Shown: piece after piece, positions 51,306 through 63,814 of the stretch
Layout: each line of letters starts with the position of its first letter
Position numbering within the stretch: the stretch's first letter is position 1
Origin: Tenebrio molitor
Lineage: Eukaryota > Arthropoda > Insecta > Coleoptera > Tenebrionidae
Direction: 5' to 3'
NCBI RefSeq assembly: GCF_963966145.1
Contig: NC_091048.1
Span: 2,542,001 to 2,606,000, forward strand
DNA length: 64,000 bases
The notes under the pieces: model-generated
The model's input: only the letters and a program-made list of their open reading frames with translations
What the model was told of the DNA's origin: nothing
The model's database searches: none
Made by a program: the position numbers and the translations under genes

Positions 51306-52885
51306 AACATGAATGTGTCATTGAAATGTGCAAAATATAATATTTAAATTTCAACCAAGTGTTTCAACGTTAAAAATATAACAGTGATATGTTTTAGCTT
51401 AATCAGAAGCAATAATTTAATTTATTAAAAAATGTAAATCTCTGGCAATACATGACAACTGTCTCAATTATTTAGCTCCAAATCACTGTTTTATCAAGCT
51501 GGTAATAAAAAGCAACTGATAATTGCCACCCGACTCGTTATCAAAATTTTCAGGGTCATTACAATTAACGGATGACATCATTTTATGTATGTAAAAAATC
51601 GTATTTTATTTATTATCATAAATGATTCATAAATGATCTTGTCTGCTCTTAATTCCCTCTATTTTTTATTTTTAGTAAGAGTGAAAAATCGTGTCTTTGA
51701 ATGAAAGGTAAATTTTACAATCTCGATTGGTAATTCTGGAAAAATAACATTCATAATTGTTTTAATTCAGAAAGTAGAACTGCGTGGGCAGCAACATGCT
51801 GAACCTGTATTCGAGAGGGAAATGTTTCGTTCATTTCATAACAAGAAATGTGAACTGATCGTTTAATTATTTTCAAGCTCAAAATAGAATTGAAATTAAA
51901 AACAAATATTTGATTATTTCTGGGACATATCTACGAATTTAATAATGCACAATCTTGCCTATAAATAATGTTGCTGTATGTTTTAAAATTCGCTAATGCC
52001 ATGTTATCACAATTTAGCAAAACACAATGTACGTGAACTATTTTCAAAATGTAAAATAAAATCCACATTGGCTTGGATAAAATGCAAAAAGCTTCACAAT
52101 ACGTATTAACAAGAGAGTTGTTTGAAACTAGTTGAATGGAGTTTATAGCAACTCGTACATGGAAAATGCCTGAAAATAGTTATAGATTATTACAAAAAAC
52201 ATTTAAAAAAATCTCCATTTTTAAGTAAATTTCAACCAAAAAGTCAAATTCTGATTTTTATACTGACCTACCTATATTCATTTCCTATAATTATTTTCGA
52301 AATCAGAGGAAAAAACACCAATTAGATTTTGAATTAAACGCAATTTTACATTTTCACTTTGAAAATAATTTTTATTTATGACCTACTACTTGTGCAGTCG
52401 TAAATTTAGGTGACAATGGGAATTTTATGGCAAAGCTGTAAATAAGAGGCTAGCGAATGATCCTTTTGTTGGCAAATTATACCATTTTGCCATAAATCAC
52501 GCGTCTGGTTTGCGTTGAAATAAAAAAGAGAATTATCTAGACAACCAAGTCAAAATTTGTAATTGTGACACCAGGGTTTGATGCGCTACCAGGTACAGAT
52601 TCATTTAGTGTAAAAAATTTATAGGTAAATTAATACTTAATATCAGAAAATTAACAAAACTGTTACGACCTTATTTATTAACAAAAAAAAAAATTCTCAA
52701 ATATACCTTATCAATAATTAGTTGGGTATACAGGGTGTCTCACAGAGTATGGTATATATTCAAACCCTGCATTATACAAAAAAATGTAAGACTAGGTAAG
52801 CAACAAGACCGGAAAGCTTCTGCAGAGCAGTCGGCGCGTTGAGGGTTGCCGATGGTGATTGCTCAAAAACACATTATTAATGCGT

Positions 52886-53115
52886 AAGTAGAAGTGTTGG
52901 ATTCTCTCATGGGCTGTGACCTTGGAAATATCTGCGCGAAGGCGGAGCGACAAACCCGTGAAAAATTTGTAAATGGAAACTGAAAACGTCGGCTACTATA
53001 GGTGCAAATAGACGAGAGAGAGGTAACGAATGACGATGTTTTCCGATCGGTTTGTAGCGCCTACTTGAGACCGATTTCGACTCACAACCCATGAGAAAAT
53101 CCAACACCTCTACCT
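52886..53115. repeat. Small foldback family FB2, copy 2 (longer)
   Basis: Arms AGTAGAAGTGTTGGATTCTC and GAGAAAATCCAACACCTCTA. The interior shares GACCTTGGAAATAT and CGATGTTTTCCGATCGGTTT with copy 1, plus an extra 85 bp or so. Confidence 0.75.
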
Positions 53116-54269
53116 GTCAAGAAAACTCCTGCACCTTTAGTTTTGGTACATCGAAGAATAAGCTAGCATCGAGTAACACACGGCATGTGTGAATCTTATC
53201 TTGTTCAGTACGGTTAGCCGAACCTCTGACCGCAGCAAGTATTGGATCTTGATAATGATTTCCTCTAAACTAAAATAAATAAATGTGGACGGTCGACGCG
53301 GGTCGTTGTTTCCTCCCGAAAAGACAACAATCGCCTTTCAGTTCGGAACAAAATGAGCTAATTGGGCAAATTCATTCATTTGAATCCAGCCGGTTGAAAG
53401 GGCGTCGGTTGTCATCTAGCGACGGCACCGTCTAAGGAAGCAATCATGAATTTATTTGTACCAGCAAGTGTTACACAAGTTGCGAATGGGTTAACGTTGC
53501 GGAGTAGTAGTTCGAGTTTTCGATTAATCGCAGAAGCGATTGCTGTAACCCAGTAATCAGATTAGTGCTAACTTTAGCCGTAATACCGACCGTTTCTGTT
53601 CTCTCTGCTCGATCCGATTCCGATGGAAAACGCACACCAATTACCCACCCACTTACTAAACTGATGGAAATTCAAAGTGTACTGCTTTAGGAACAACAAC
53701 GCCGCGAAAAAAGACAAACCCGGGACACAATCTCGGATTGTAAATAAAATGGAAGCGGGGACGGCTCTTTGAAAAATAAGTACCGTCAAACCGGAATGTA
53801 AAGCGATGTATATCAAGTAGTCTATAAATATTTAACTTTGGAAACTACAGTGCCATTCGTGCAGGGAAATGAAACTAAATGCATGAAATTGTTTTTAAAT
53901 AGAATTTTACATTTAAAAGGTTGTACGTGTTGCGCACTGCAGATTTACAAGATTTTTTTTCTCATACGGAAGTAGACATTTCCTCTTGCTTTAAATGTTT
54001 TAATCGCCACAATTGTTCTTAAGATACAACGATTTTCTCAGATCTATATCTGAATCATTTGTCTTCGAAATGAAATAAGTACAATCAGCGAGAATGAAAC
54101 ATTTTTTTTTATAAAACGCAATTTTGGTAACGACAAGTGTGCTTACTCTGACGCTGTAACCTTGAGAAAGTGAAAAATTGTACGTACAGTTAGAACGGCA
54201 AACTACGAGGTTTTATTTCGACTACAAGTTTTCTACAATTGTGCCAATTTTTTTTTAAATTTATTACAT

Positions 54270-54599
54270 TATTATAATTAATCAGCTTAAGTACATAACA
54301 TTTTTGTTTTATAATACAAAAATTTCCGATAATAATGCGGAATCTGGAAAAGTGCCCCGAATGCTTGCAGCGTTTCCACGTCGAATGGCAAGGGAAATCC
54401 TCTCAAGAAGGAATTTCTTTGATTTTAAATCGCCTGATTCCGCAATAAGTCGGTTTCCGATGGCATTAATGAAATCGTTGGTTTCTTTGCACCAAGGGCC
54501 TAAGGTTTCAAAGGCTAAACCTTTAAATACGTAAACCGACGAGTCGGATATATTAATTGTCAAATATAAGAGTGGACAAGGCCCTTGGGCTAAAAACAA
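54270..54599 (-). pseudogene. Tail of the second retroelement type, copy 2
   Basis: The minus strand reads LAFETLGPWCKETNDFINAI, GNRLIAESGDLKSKKFLLER and ISLAIRRGNAASIRGTFPD to a stop. The FETLGPW...RISLAIQRGNAAS pattern is typical of the C-terminal region of an invertebrate LINE polyprotein. It is better preserved than the 10.2-kb copy. Confidence 0.65.
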
Positions 54600-55730
54600 G
54601 TCTTACACTAGCAATCGTCAAGTTTATCGATTCGGAATAAACCGCGAGCAGCACCCCACACTCGATTAAAATTTAGAGTGTGGCGTTTCGGCCTCGTTAC
54701 CGCCCTAGACCGTAAACAGGTGCCTATCTTGACACTTTTCTCCACACAAAGACTTCCGAGCCATTATACTCGGTTTGTTAGTCGAATGCGAATCGCAGAT
54801 TCACATTGCGCACCGGAAGTGGCCATATCACACTTTTTCCTTGATTTATTTGCTCGTCACGCACCGTTTTCGGCTCCGTGCCTGATCCACGCTGACACTT
54901 ATCTAATATACCATATCATATATAAAGTCGAAAATCGCACAGGATCCCGCCATACACACACCAGGTCATCCACTTGCACATAAATAAACGCCTCTCGCCT
55001 CGACGACGACGACAAACTAACCGATGACGTCAACCGATCTACGAAATTTATTTTAAAAATCACCGAGAGAGATACATTTTGTAATTTCGATGCGGGTTCC
55101 TGCCAAGGGTTTTCGCGGCTCTCGCCTCTTCCTTTTGAAGTGAGGGCCGGAGGGTCGGGAGGGTGGAGAAATTTATTTTATTTGTTTGAAACACATCCCA
55201 AGGTCTATATATTATATCGATTTTATCTAACACCTCGATAAAGAAGGATTTCTCGTGTGCGGGTTTCGGGTCGACAAAATTACACAAACTGCCAGAGAGA
55301 GACTGTTATTATTATTACTGCTACTATTATTATTAGACAAAGTAAGATACCAGAAGAATGCCGAATAGGAATAATGATGCTGATGCACAAAATAGCGAGA
55401 AAGTGGAATCTAACAACTATAGAGGAATTATTTATCATGACAAACACTAAACACTAAAACAACAACAAGAATTATAACACAAAAATTTACGGAAAGAACA
55501 ACAAGAACAAAGATTTAGAATTTCAAATAAATAACTAACAGAGTAGCAGGATGCTTAAATGATACTATATCGAAGAACAAGCACTTATCAGAAGATACCA
55601 AGAGCGGATGCACTACGCTATAACTTGAAAACAAATGAAAATCGGATAAAAACATATGAGTTTTTTAGCATTATTTTCACCTGTCAATACAATCATAGAG
55701 TTTCGGCCGTTCCTCCCGACTCACCCTGTA

Positions 55731-56138
55731 TACAGGGTGTTTAAAAAATGCCGCACTAAAATTATTGTACGGTGTTCAGAAGCCTTTGGTAGGTGAGGGA
55801 AAAATATTTTAAAAATTCTTAGTCTTCATTTCTCTGCACAATGGAAGTTTTGGATCTTTAAACGTTGTTAGTTGTAATTATTATTACTAAATGACACCCA
55901 AAATGTAACTAAAATATGCAGAATAGAAGGTTGATTAATAATTTTTAACGCAATCTCTGTGGTCTTTAATATTGAATGCGGTTCACCTCTTTTAATTATC
56001 GAAAATGATGCCATAAAAGAAACCTTCATCCACGTGCAAATTTAACACCAAGAATTTTTTAAATATTTTCCTTCACTTACCAAATGCTCCTGAACACTGT
56101 ACTATAGTTTTAGTGGTGCATTTTGTAAACTCCCTGTA
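55731..56138. mobile_element. Mariner-like MITE, about 408 bp, abutting another element's end
   Basis: Left TACAGGGTGTTTAAAAAATG; right complement TACAGGGAGTTTACAAAATG. The arms share GTACGGTGTTCAGAAGC and AATATTTT-type subterminal words over about 70 bp. Immediately to its left, CGACTCACCCTGTA (ending 55730) is the right end of a different element whose left end I cannot find. Confidence 0.75.
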
Positions 56139-56199
56139 TACGTCCTAAACTAGTAACTTTTCGACAGACAAAAGTATACACTGTTACGTTCTAACACAT

Positions 56200-56205
56200 T
56201 TTATT
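56200..56205 (-). terminator. Candidate poly(A) signal of the odorant receptor gene
   Basis: AATAAA on the minus strand, about 277 bp after the stop codon. It is the first one seen downstream. It lies beyond the end of the repeat at 55731-56138 and outside it. Confidence 0.35.
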
Positions 56206-56481
56206 CAACTGGTTTAAAAATATTAATTTTCACAAACTATGTGGTTTCTTCTGATCTGAAACCCGAGGCAAAGTGTTCAAGAGCCGCATCTCAAATAATG
56301 AGATGGCAAACGAGATTTGTGCAATTCAAATCGAAAGGTTGCTGTCTAAATGTTCAAGTTTTCATTGAAACTGATGTTTTAAGGTTTAAGAAATTGTACC
56401 AACGCGTGGTACTTCAATGTGGCATACCTAGTAACAGTGACAGAGTGGAATACGATAATCGAAAAAACTAAAAATCAAAAA

Positions 56482-56673
56482 TCAAGGACATTCATTCATT
56501 ACTGTGAAATTTCGTACAGTGGTCGTAGTGTTGCAACTAATTGTTCCAATGCCATAAATTCTCACCGAGACAGGCTCCGTACAATTTTCCAATAGAATAA
56601 GTAGAGTTCTTCGATTTTTTGAATTCCAAAGATACCAAGGACATTCGGAAGCAACGGTAAAAATTTCACTGGT
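56482..56673 (-). CDS. Odorant receptor exon 5 and stop
   Basis: 192 bp in phase 0, acceptor GATTTTTTAG. It encodes TSEIFTVASECPWYLWNSKN, RRTLLILLENC, EPVSVRIYGIGTISC and a C-terminus ending NECP-stop. A GTGAGA inside VSVR resembles a donor, but the open frame through it continues with a normal-looking receptor C-terminus, so I read it as exon. Confidence 0.83.
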   Translation of the reverse strand, partial: TSEIFTVASECPWYLWNSKNRRTLLILLENCTEPVSVRIYGIGTISCNTTTTVRNFTVMNECP

Positions 56674-57848
56674 CTAAAAAATCCAAGTTAAATTTGAATC
56701 CAGTCAGAAACTGGATAAATTTACCATGTCTATGATTTTTTGACAATCTCTTATAATAGTAAATGTTACGTAAATATTTGCTGCTGCTGGAACTAAAAGT
56801 TGAAAGTTTCCTTCTCCATCAGGGGCCATCTACAAAAAATGACTTATTAGTGAACATTTCAAAGGTTTCGTCAATTTTTTTACGTTCAAAATAGTAAACA
56901 AAATACCAATATTGGACGAAAGGTATATCAAACTACCTAACTGAGTCCAAATGTTGTTTCTTCTAAGAAAGTTGTTTACATAACTAGGTATAAATAACAC
57001 TCATAGAAAAAGAATATATTGTATCTGGATTAACTAGATTTTACCCTAACAGGCGAATATGTTGATTAATACAAAATCGTAATTTTTCTTGTACTTCTTG
57101 CTGGTAAGATGCTGATGTGTGGTCAGAATTGTCAGTCTCAGCGCCACCTAGTACGTCTTTCGAAAAGTGTTTGCCCAAAACATAAAACTGTATCTTCATA
57201 CTCGTCGTAAAAAGGGATATTAATATGATGCAGAGGAACATGAAAAGAATAGTAATCAGTACAATTTTCAAAGTAACAAAACTTAATACGCTGCTTAATT
57301 CACTTGACAAATAATCATCAAATACGATGAAAATTAAAAAATATTTTCTCAACAGATCTGTGAAATTTATCGCAGAAATGGTCAAAATTGTTAGGATTAC
57401 CATAACACAAATGTGTATTATATCTGGAAGAAATTTTTGCAGCAAATCAGAGTCGACAGTGTCCACTTTTAAAGAGATTTCTTTCAAATCTTCAATACAC
57501 TTCGAGAAAAATTTTCTACCCTTTAAAGCGATAATCATGACAACGAAAGCCTAAAAACATAGTCATGGCATAGCAAATTATAAATTGCATACTTACAGTA
57601 GTGTCACAAAATAACGAACTTAGGAAAGTAAGCACCACTTGGTCGTTAGTGAAAATGTACCATACTAACAGAATCAGTGTAAATAAGTAGTAGATAAATA
57701 AAGTTTTAATAAAAATAATTAAGACTTTCGCAAATAATTCGTTGGCTATTATATTTCGCATTACAAAAAAGGGATCTTGGAAAAACTTGTTTTGATATTT
57801 TTTCAGCAAAAATTTGTAGTTTGGAATTGTCGCCATCGTCTCGGTCAA
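56482..57848 (-). CDS. Insect odorant receptor (7tm_6 family), complete five-exon gene
   Basis: Spliced sequence: 57848-57597, 57550-57045, 56962-56884, 56829-56725, 56673-56482. All introns are GT/AG, in phases 0,2,0,0, giving 377 residues, the usual length for an insect odorant receptor. About seven hydrophobic segments can be seen (roughly 42-66, 71-93, 128-147, 155-170 or 176-198, 262-278, 289-304, and a weak terminal one). Family signs include the GRKFFSKCIEDLKEI loop after segment 2, the EKLRFCINQHIRLL helix, and SEIFTVASECPWY ... RRTLLILLENCTEPV, matching the family's SE..G.A.Y...WY ... L.L.I.R...P block before the last segment. These receptors pair with Orco as odorant-gated cation channels in sensory dendrites. 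No stops or frameshifts are seen. A gustatory receptor is less likely because the TYhhhhhQF signature is absent. The start could also be Met5. The ligand is unknown. Confidence 0.88.
56725..56829 (-). CDS. Odorant receptor exon 4
   Basis: 105 bp in phase 0, acceptor TTTTTTGTAG, donor ATG|GTAAAT. It encodes 35 residues including QLLVPAAANIYVTFTII, which is segment 6. The conserved YCWFG-type motif found after this segment in many receptors is not recognisable here. Confidence 0.8.
56884..56962 (-). CDS. Odorant receptor exon 3
   Basis: 79 bp, acceptor AACTTTCTTAG, donor AAC|GTAAAA. It enters in phase 2 and leaves in phase 0. It encodes RNNIWTQLGSLIYLSSN and a hydrophobic run ending ILN, which is segment 5. 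Confidence 0.8.
57045..57550 (-). CDS. Odorant receptor exon 2
   Basis: The acceptor is TGTTTTTAG, 46 bp after exon 1, and the donor is GG|GTAAAA (phase 2). It encodes residues 85-252 plus two bases of codon 253: the end of segment 2, segments 3 and 4, an extracellular loop with Cys residues, and the long cytoplasmic EVQEKLRFCINQHIRLL helix. Confidence 0.88.
57597..57848 (-). CDS. Odorant receptor exon 1
   Basis: 84 codons, phase 0, donor ACT|GTAAGT. It begins MTETMATIPN and includes an amphipathic N-terminus and segment 1 (about 42-66). The open frame runs on into the intron, which inflates the apparent exon. Confidence 0.85.
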
Positions 57849-58586
57849 GATAACTGACCAAACTGAAGTTAAAGCTCAGTTATTGATTAAAACATCTCTT
57901 AATAAGGCTGTTTAAGTATTTATGGTAAATACCTCGAATACGAATGTAAATTGTTTTATTTTCAGAAAATTCTCGAACTGATCGATTTGATTTTTCTTTC
58001 TTTTCTTTTCAAAACATCTTCATTCGACGATTGTTTCTTGTTCTGAAAGCTTTATTAAATATTAATATTGTCATTAGTTTCATTAAGAGTAAAACATTTT
58101 CGAAAATTTCTCTTAGAAAAATTTTAGAAAGCATTGTATACAGTTTTATTGTGGTCAGATATTAGCACAATACAACAATGTAACAACCAACCTTAGGTGC
58201 TTTATCGATTATTAATTTGCTGTACCAGTTTTAATCTATAAATATCTTCATTAACATATACAGTCATTTATTCCTCATTAGATGTAATAAATTCTAATAT
58301 TCTAATTCTAATATTGACAATCTATAAATACCAAAGTACAAAATGGGTTGCAAAATAAATTACTATATTTGTCAAGACCTATTTTAATATTTTTTAAAGA
58401 ACCCATTATTTTTATTTTTAGTAGGTACTGTATCATACGCAGCACTACTATTTGCTTTGAAGGTGACCAGACGTACAGCTGAATGACCTTGAACGGCAAT
58501 AGGAACCTCCACAAGAAAATGCATCCATGAGTATTCAAAATATTCATTTAAAAAATTGTTAAGCTTAAAAAATATTATAAGATATG
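57849..58586. other. 5' flank of the odorant receptor gene
   Basis: AT-rich, no coding feature. No convincing core-promoter motif can be placed. Confidence 0.35.
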
Positions 58587-59094
58587 TACAGGGTGTTATT
58601 GAAAGTTATACAGATATTTTAACCACAAGCTACTGGCTTCACGTAGAACTTGTAAAAAATATCTAAAAAATTATGTCAAAAAATAAAATGACCTTTATTT
58701 TTTGAGCTACATTTTTTTTTAAATTGCTTTTAGTTTTCTACGTTGTCCTACAACCTCGTAGGTAAAATTTCGGCACATTTTAAAAATACACCCTGTATAT
58801 CATGTTTTATAAAAGGTACGCCAATGCGAAGTAACCTATGCGAAGGAAACCGCATTGGTGTACGTTTTATAAAAATATGATATACAGGGTGTATTTTTAA
58901 AATGTGCCGAAATTTCACCTACGAGGTTGTTTGACAACGTAGACGACTAAAAACAATTAAAAAAAATTGTAGCTCAAAAAATAAATGTCATTTTATTTCT
59001 TGACATAGAATTTTTTTGATATTTTTTCCGAGTTCTACATGAAGCCAGTAGCTCGTGGTTAAAATATCTGTACAACTTTCAATAACACCCTGTA
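58587..59094. mobile_element. Hairpin MITE family D, copy 4 (full)
   Basis: 508 bp, with the same ends and inner ends as the 33.9-kb copy. It lies upstream of the odorant receptor gene. Confidence 0.85.
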
Positions 59095-60039
59095 TTTATC
59101 ATATCGGACACTCGTTTACTGCAAAATTTCAAAATCATCTCTTTCCATAGAACGTTGAATTATAACAAATTAATTGGAAACTGTTGCTGTTTGTGTGGCT
59201 TTGCTATGGAAACCATATCGATAAAAAAAACTTTTGTCAAATTAATCAGGACTGATTGGCAGCGAGCACTAATGCCACAAATGCACTAAGTTGTTGAAAT
59301 CGGTCCTGCATCCTCGTCATTTTCATAATGTCGATATTCGCTTTGAATTCCCCCGGGATGATGAATCGCACTCATAACCGAACGGAAATTTAATCTGGAG
59401 AAATGGCCCGATTTCGATCCAGCTGGAAAAGAAAGGCCACATCTCGCTCCAGCCTTGAGCAATTAGGCCGATAATTCAAGAACAAGTCCAAGTAATCTAA
59501 TGGGCACTTGGGGTGGTTTCCACGATGCGCTACGTGCGTTGGAGAACAGTTCCGTTTCCGTTCCGGGGAGGTTCTGCCGCAACCGCGACACGCCGCCACA
59601 ATTGCTAACTTTACCGGTCTTACCTGTCAGCGCTCCACCCCCTAAAATATTGCTCTAACTTCACCACTTTAAACCCGCCGCAAGCCGTAATCACATCAAA
59701 CTGAATTCAACTAAATGTATTCTTCCGGCCGGGAAAACAGAAACCACCCGAATGTCCTACAAACTATCTTAGGGGGGAATCTTCGAAACAATTATGCGGA
59801 GAGGGTGTCTAAATGAAACGTGTTGGAAAGATGCGGCTTTGCGGGTAAATAAGTGGCAAGTATTTTTAATTAAAATTTTAATTCCTCCCTCCTCCCGTTT
59901 TACACTAAATGCTTTTTAAAACTTGTTACTCTTCTCCCGTCCAATAAACTTCCCCTTCATTTTTTCTCATCACTTACTTTCTCATAGCTCGCTGATTTTT
60001 CATGCAAACAATTATTATTAGATATTTTATAAATAATAC

Positions 60040-60100
60040 GGGAATAAAAGAGGCCCGATATCAGACGCTTGTGGGACACCCGAGAAAGTAATAAATAGTG
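60040..60100 (-). pseudogene. Reverse-transcriptase motif scrap
   Basis: The minus strand, read with one frameshift, gives a GVPQ-S-x-IGPLLFP-like string, the conserved non-LTR motif. No neighbouring reverse-transcriptase sequence is recognisable. Confidence 0.35.
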
Positions 60101-60804
60101 CAACAGTAAATCTATCCTTTTAAAAACATTCTGCTACGTGATCCTGAAGGATTAAAACCTGCGTACATTTTTTTTTTGTGTTAGATTTGGTGTGAGGACA
60201 GAGCTTCAGATGCTAAGTTTTTAAGCGAGACTGTAACAGTCTCCCCCGCAGCGGATTTCAAAGTTTAGAGCAAATTTCGCAAGTCGATTCCCCTCTTTTG
60301 TGAAAATGTCTTTAATGTTCATGTGTCAAGCTGCTAAATTAGTGTCTTGCGGATGTATCAAGTTGGTTAGACTGTTGCGTGCTGCTCCAGTAAATTTCAT
60401 CAGGAATGTGGCGGCGCTGCGCTCTACGTGAGATTGCTTTCGAATTCCTCATACAGCTGTTGGGATTTCAGTTTAGAGGAATATTACGTCGATGCGAGGC
60501 ATCCCCGTCTCTCGACTATACCTGCCGCCTCCAGATCATCCCCTATTAAGTGAGGCAACAATTAAATCGGAAAGGACAACTCCGGAATCAAGACTGAATC
60601 ACGTTCGCGGAGTTTTTTGTAAAGCATCTGTCTACGTAATTCACGTGACAACCCATTCCACTCGTTTCCTTGAATTGTCTGAATATCAAGACGGCACCGA
60701 GAGAAAAATGTTCTCTATTGGATGCTCCTTGTGAAGATTCTTACTCTTCAAGCTTGGCCATGAAAGAACAAAAAAAAAGTGTGTGCTCAAAACCGCACGA
60801 CACA

Positions 60805-60950
60805 AGTGGTTTTGATCGAGAAATCGATATTAAAATCTCCACTCAAAATCTGACTGTTTCTCGCTCCGCGCTCGCTCGTCTTAACTCACTCGAGTCAGCC
60901 TTGCACCTCGAAGCGTGTGACATGACGCGTGACGGTGAAACTGATGCACA
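60805..60950 (-). repeat. Dispersed repeat pair, copy 2
   Basis: CGATATTAAAATCTCCACTC and AAAATCTGACTGTTTCTCGC are the complement of copy 1 at 42.5 kb. Confidence 0.65.
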
Positions 60951-61947
60951 ATGTTATAAACACTAACGCCAATGAGGGCAGAGACAATTAAAATGAATAC
61001 TGTGCCGGCGAAATTTCATTCGTGCTGGTGAAACTGGAGAAAATTAGTGTTATCAATAATGCAAGAAGAAGCGTGACGTAAAGTGCACGTTGCAAATTGC
61101 ATTGCCATGTGTAATAAAATATCCATGGCGTTTCTTGGGATATTATAAATTAAATAGGTCTGCACGACCAGGGTCGTTATTTCGGACGAACTGTTCTCAC
61201 GGGATGATAATAAAAAAATTCTACAAATTTGATGTAATAAAAATATAGCAGAAATGAAGTTTATTTCAGGACGATTTAAAAAATCTGCGGCATATAGTAT
61301 TTGTAAAAGAATGTAATAACGTAATAACCTGAGAGATTTTTTCGGTTTTATTATACGGATACCTAACCGGGCGAAATTCCTCGTGACCAAGTGCGCAGTT
61401 TGTTCAAGAAAATTTCACTCGGATGGGAAATTAATGGAGTTATGCAGGGATATCTGGAAAACTAGGAAACGGAGGTTTTAAAGGATCATCCTTTGCGGTC
61501 TCGTATTGACAGCAACAACCATTGGAAAACAAGACAGGTGCAAGCTCGGTTTAAGCATGAATATTTTAAGGGAAAATATGCAGGACAGGTTTTCTTTCGA
61601 ACATATACACATTAGCACTGTGGAATATACGAGGGGTACATCATGTAAAATATTAACAAAGTTTTGCATCAGAGTCGTGCATCTGCAGATATTGTTCTTG
61701 CTTCTGTGGCAACAGTGCACCTTGCGAATATAAATGAAGGGAAATTTTTGCTAAAAGTGTACACATACTCGTACATGGAACCGGCAACGATCTAGTTTTC
61801 AGCTCTTTGATGAATTATTTACGTCAATAGAGAGTGCATCACCGCACGTTAGACTAATTATTTTAAAACAACTTTTATTCATGACTTATGAATAAATCAA
61901 GTGTTGTAAAAATTGTTGCATTGGGAATCTACTATATATTCTACAAA

Positions 61948-62311
61948 GCGATCAAAAAGAAAACAAATCGGAGCGGGCGTTGCAAATTATAGATCATGTC
62001 GTAGCGGAAGTCTACGCAAATAAGCGTTCAATGCATGGGCGTAGACAATTTGTTGTTAGAATTATAATTGTATTTTATTACTATTATCTGATAATGGACA
62101 AAATGTATAAAATAAATAGAGCAATATTTTACATTCGTAAGAATGGGTAATTTACCAGCTTTATTGCCAAACGCGACGCCACTGGTAAGCATAGATTTTT
62201 CGCTGAAATGTCAAAAAACGTCAATTTTAAAGCAACGGTGTTGTCGCTAGCCTTGAAAAAAGTTTTCGATTTCGGCAAAGTTTATGGACGTTTCTTGTAA
62301 TTGTAATTTTC
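61948..62311 (-). mobile_element. MITE family C, copy 4 (partial, reversed)
   Basis: GCGATCAAAAAGAAAACAAA at the left is the right end of copy 1 reversed. TTATTGCCAAACGCGACGCC and CGATTTCGGCAAAGTTTATG match its interior. Confidence 0.7.
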
Positions 62312-63814
62312 CTTAGACCAAAATTATTTTAGCTCTCCTTTCATTTGTGTTATTTTCTTATTCACACAGTTTCGAACATCAAACTCGTGGCCTCGTGACC
62401 ACGAAACGTAACAACGCTGAAATAGCCTTCGTGCTGCGAACGATTTTCGCGTGTCGTGCCGCGAACGGTTTTAGCGTGTCGCATGAAACTAATTCACCGC
62501 CCGAGAATAGTTTTCACTTGAAAAATTAATTCTCTTCGAATTTCATTCCAGTAGCATCGATTAAGCAACAGTCCTCCTTAAAGCGTCTTCATGGTAATTT
62601 TGATTGTCTCATACCCCATCGCTCAATTTTTGGTTATTATTTATTTATTCATTGTCTCCGAACGGAGCCCTTCTCCACTCACTTTAATTTAAAACCTCCT
62701 AAACCTCTCCAGCCGCGCCGTCCCTGCAACATAATGTCTAGGGGTGTTACAACGTTTGACAGACATGTTCTAGATTACAGATTATTTGACAGTAAACGAG
62801 CCATAAAATACGGAAACAACCCTCGTTCGACGTTTATTCCGGAAAATAAAATAAAACCTCCTTGAGTGCATCTGCAATTTATACGTCCAAATGCAACGAC
62901 TAATGACGAAAGCATGATCACGTGCGTTACAAACACTTCAAATAAACGAGTTGCACTTGATGAGCAAAAAATGACAACGAAAGCTTAAAACAGACTGAAC
63001 GAAGAATGTCGGATTGCATTATTCGGTTTTATTCGTTTTTTAGTGGAGATTCTCGGTGGCGATTTTGTTTCGGGTGGTATTTCTTGCGCAATAAAATTTT
63101 AATGTCGCCGTGAAATTTTGTTATTAACTCGTTCTGCCCTCCCAGATTTATAAATCAGTTCGAATTTGCATGCCCCGCTCGCATGTTGAAATAGAAATGT
63201 TGTTTTTGGCGATAAGGTAAACAGAACATCTTCATAATCACACGATTTTTTCAATTATGCGTCAGTCGAGCGTTAATGAAAATAATTGCGTTAAACCAAA
63301 CGGCAGATTATTTTAAATTCAAATTCGTCCTGCATGTCATATTGAGCTTTGCAAACTATGTTGTTCGTTTCAGCAGAAGTGAAATTCGCTTTTTGCTGTT
63401 TGTTTCCATTAATTTATTTGTAAATCCTACGCTATGAATAATTGGAATGCATCAAATAAAGATTTTCCACAAAAATTAACAACCAATTTTCATAATTCAA
63501 CATGGCTGGTCTGCATTATCGCATAATTAGCAAATTTTATCAGTTGGGTCAGTCAATATTATGTCAAGCGGTGCAGTTGTGACAAATTTATCATATTGTT
63601 CCGGTATTTGTTTTTGCACAAATGCTGCAATATTTTTAAATTAATTATTTCTCTTTTTATTAACACAAATTAATTACTGTAATAATTATGGTTTCGGTAC
63701 TAAACTCTAATATCCTGAACTAAACATTGAATAAGAATCAGGAAAACATTTTATATTAGTATTAATTAAGTTCTATCTAGAGATTAATTCATTTTAATTC
63801 AAATATATTAAATA
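62312..63814. other. Intergenic, no gene seen
   Basis: AT-rich with no long frame or recognised repeat. Confidence 0.4.

Larger units (their letters stand above)
50531..55700. other. Intergenic between Beat and the odorant receptor
   Basis: Contains FB1 copy 4, FB2 copy 2, a retroelement tail (54270-54599) and a solo mariner-like end (TACAGGGTGTCTCACAGAGT at 52731). No exon with splice support is seen. Confidence 0.45.
59095..61947. other. Intergenic, no gene seen
   Basis: Moderately GC-rich stretches at about 59380-59620 and 60500-60950 have short open frames without domain or splice evidence. A reverse-transcriptase scrap lies at about 60040-60100. Confidence 0.4.

Noticed and set aside
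57041..57538. Start of the receptor at Met 57538
   Set aside because: The frame continues upstream to an acceptor at 57551-57552, and exon 1 supplies the missing N-terminus and first membrane segment.
61016..61390. 124-codon minus-strand hydrophobic frame
   Set aside because: Briefly considered as a second receptor exon, but no 7tm_6 or other motif and no matching splice sites were found.
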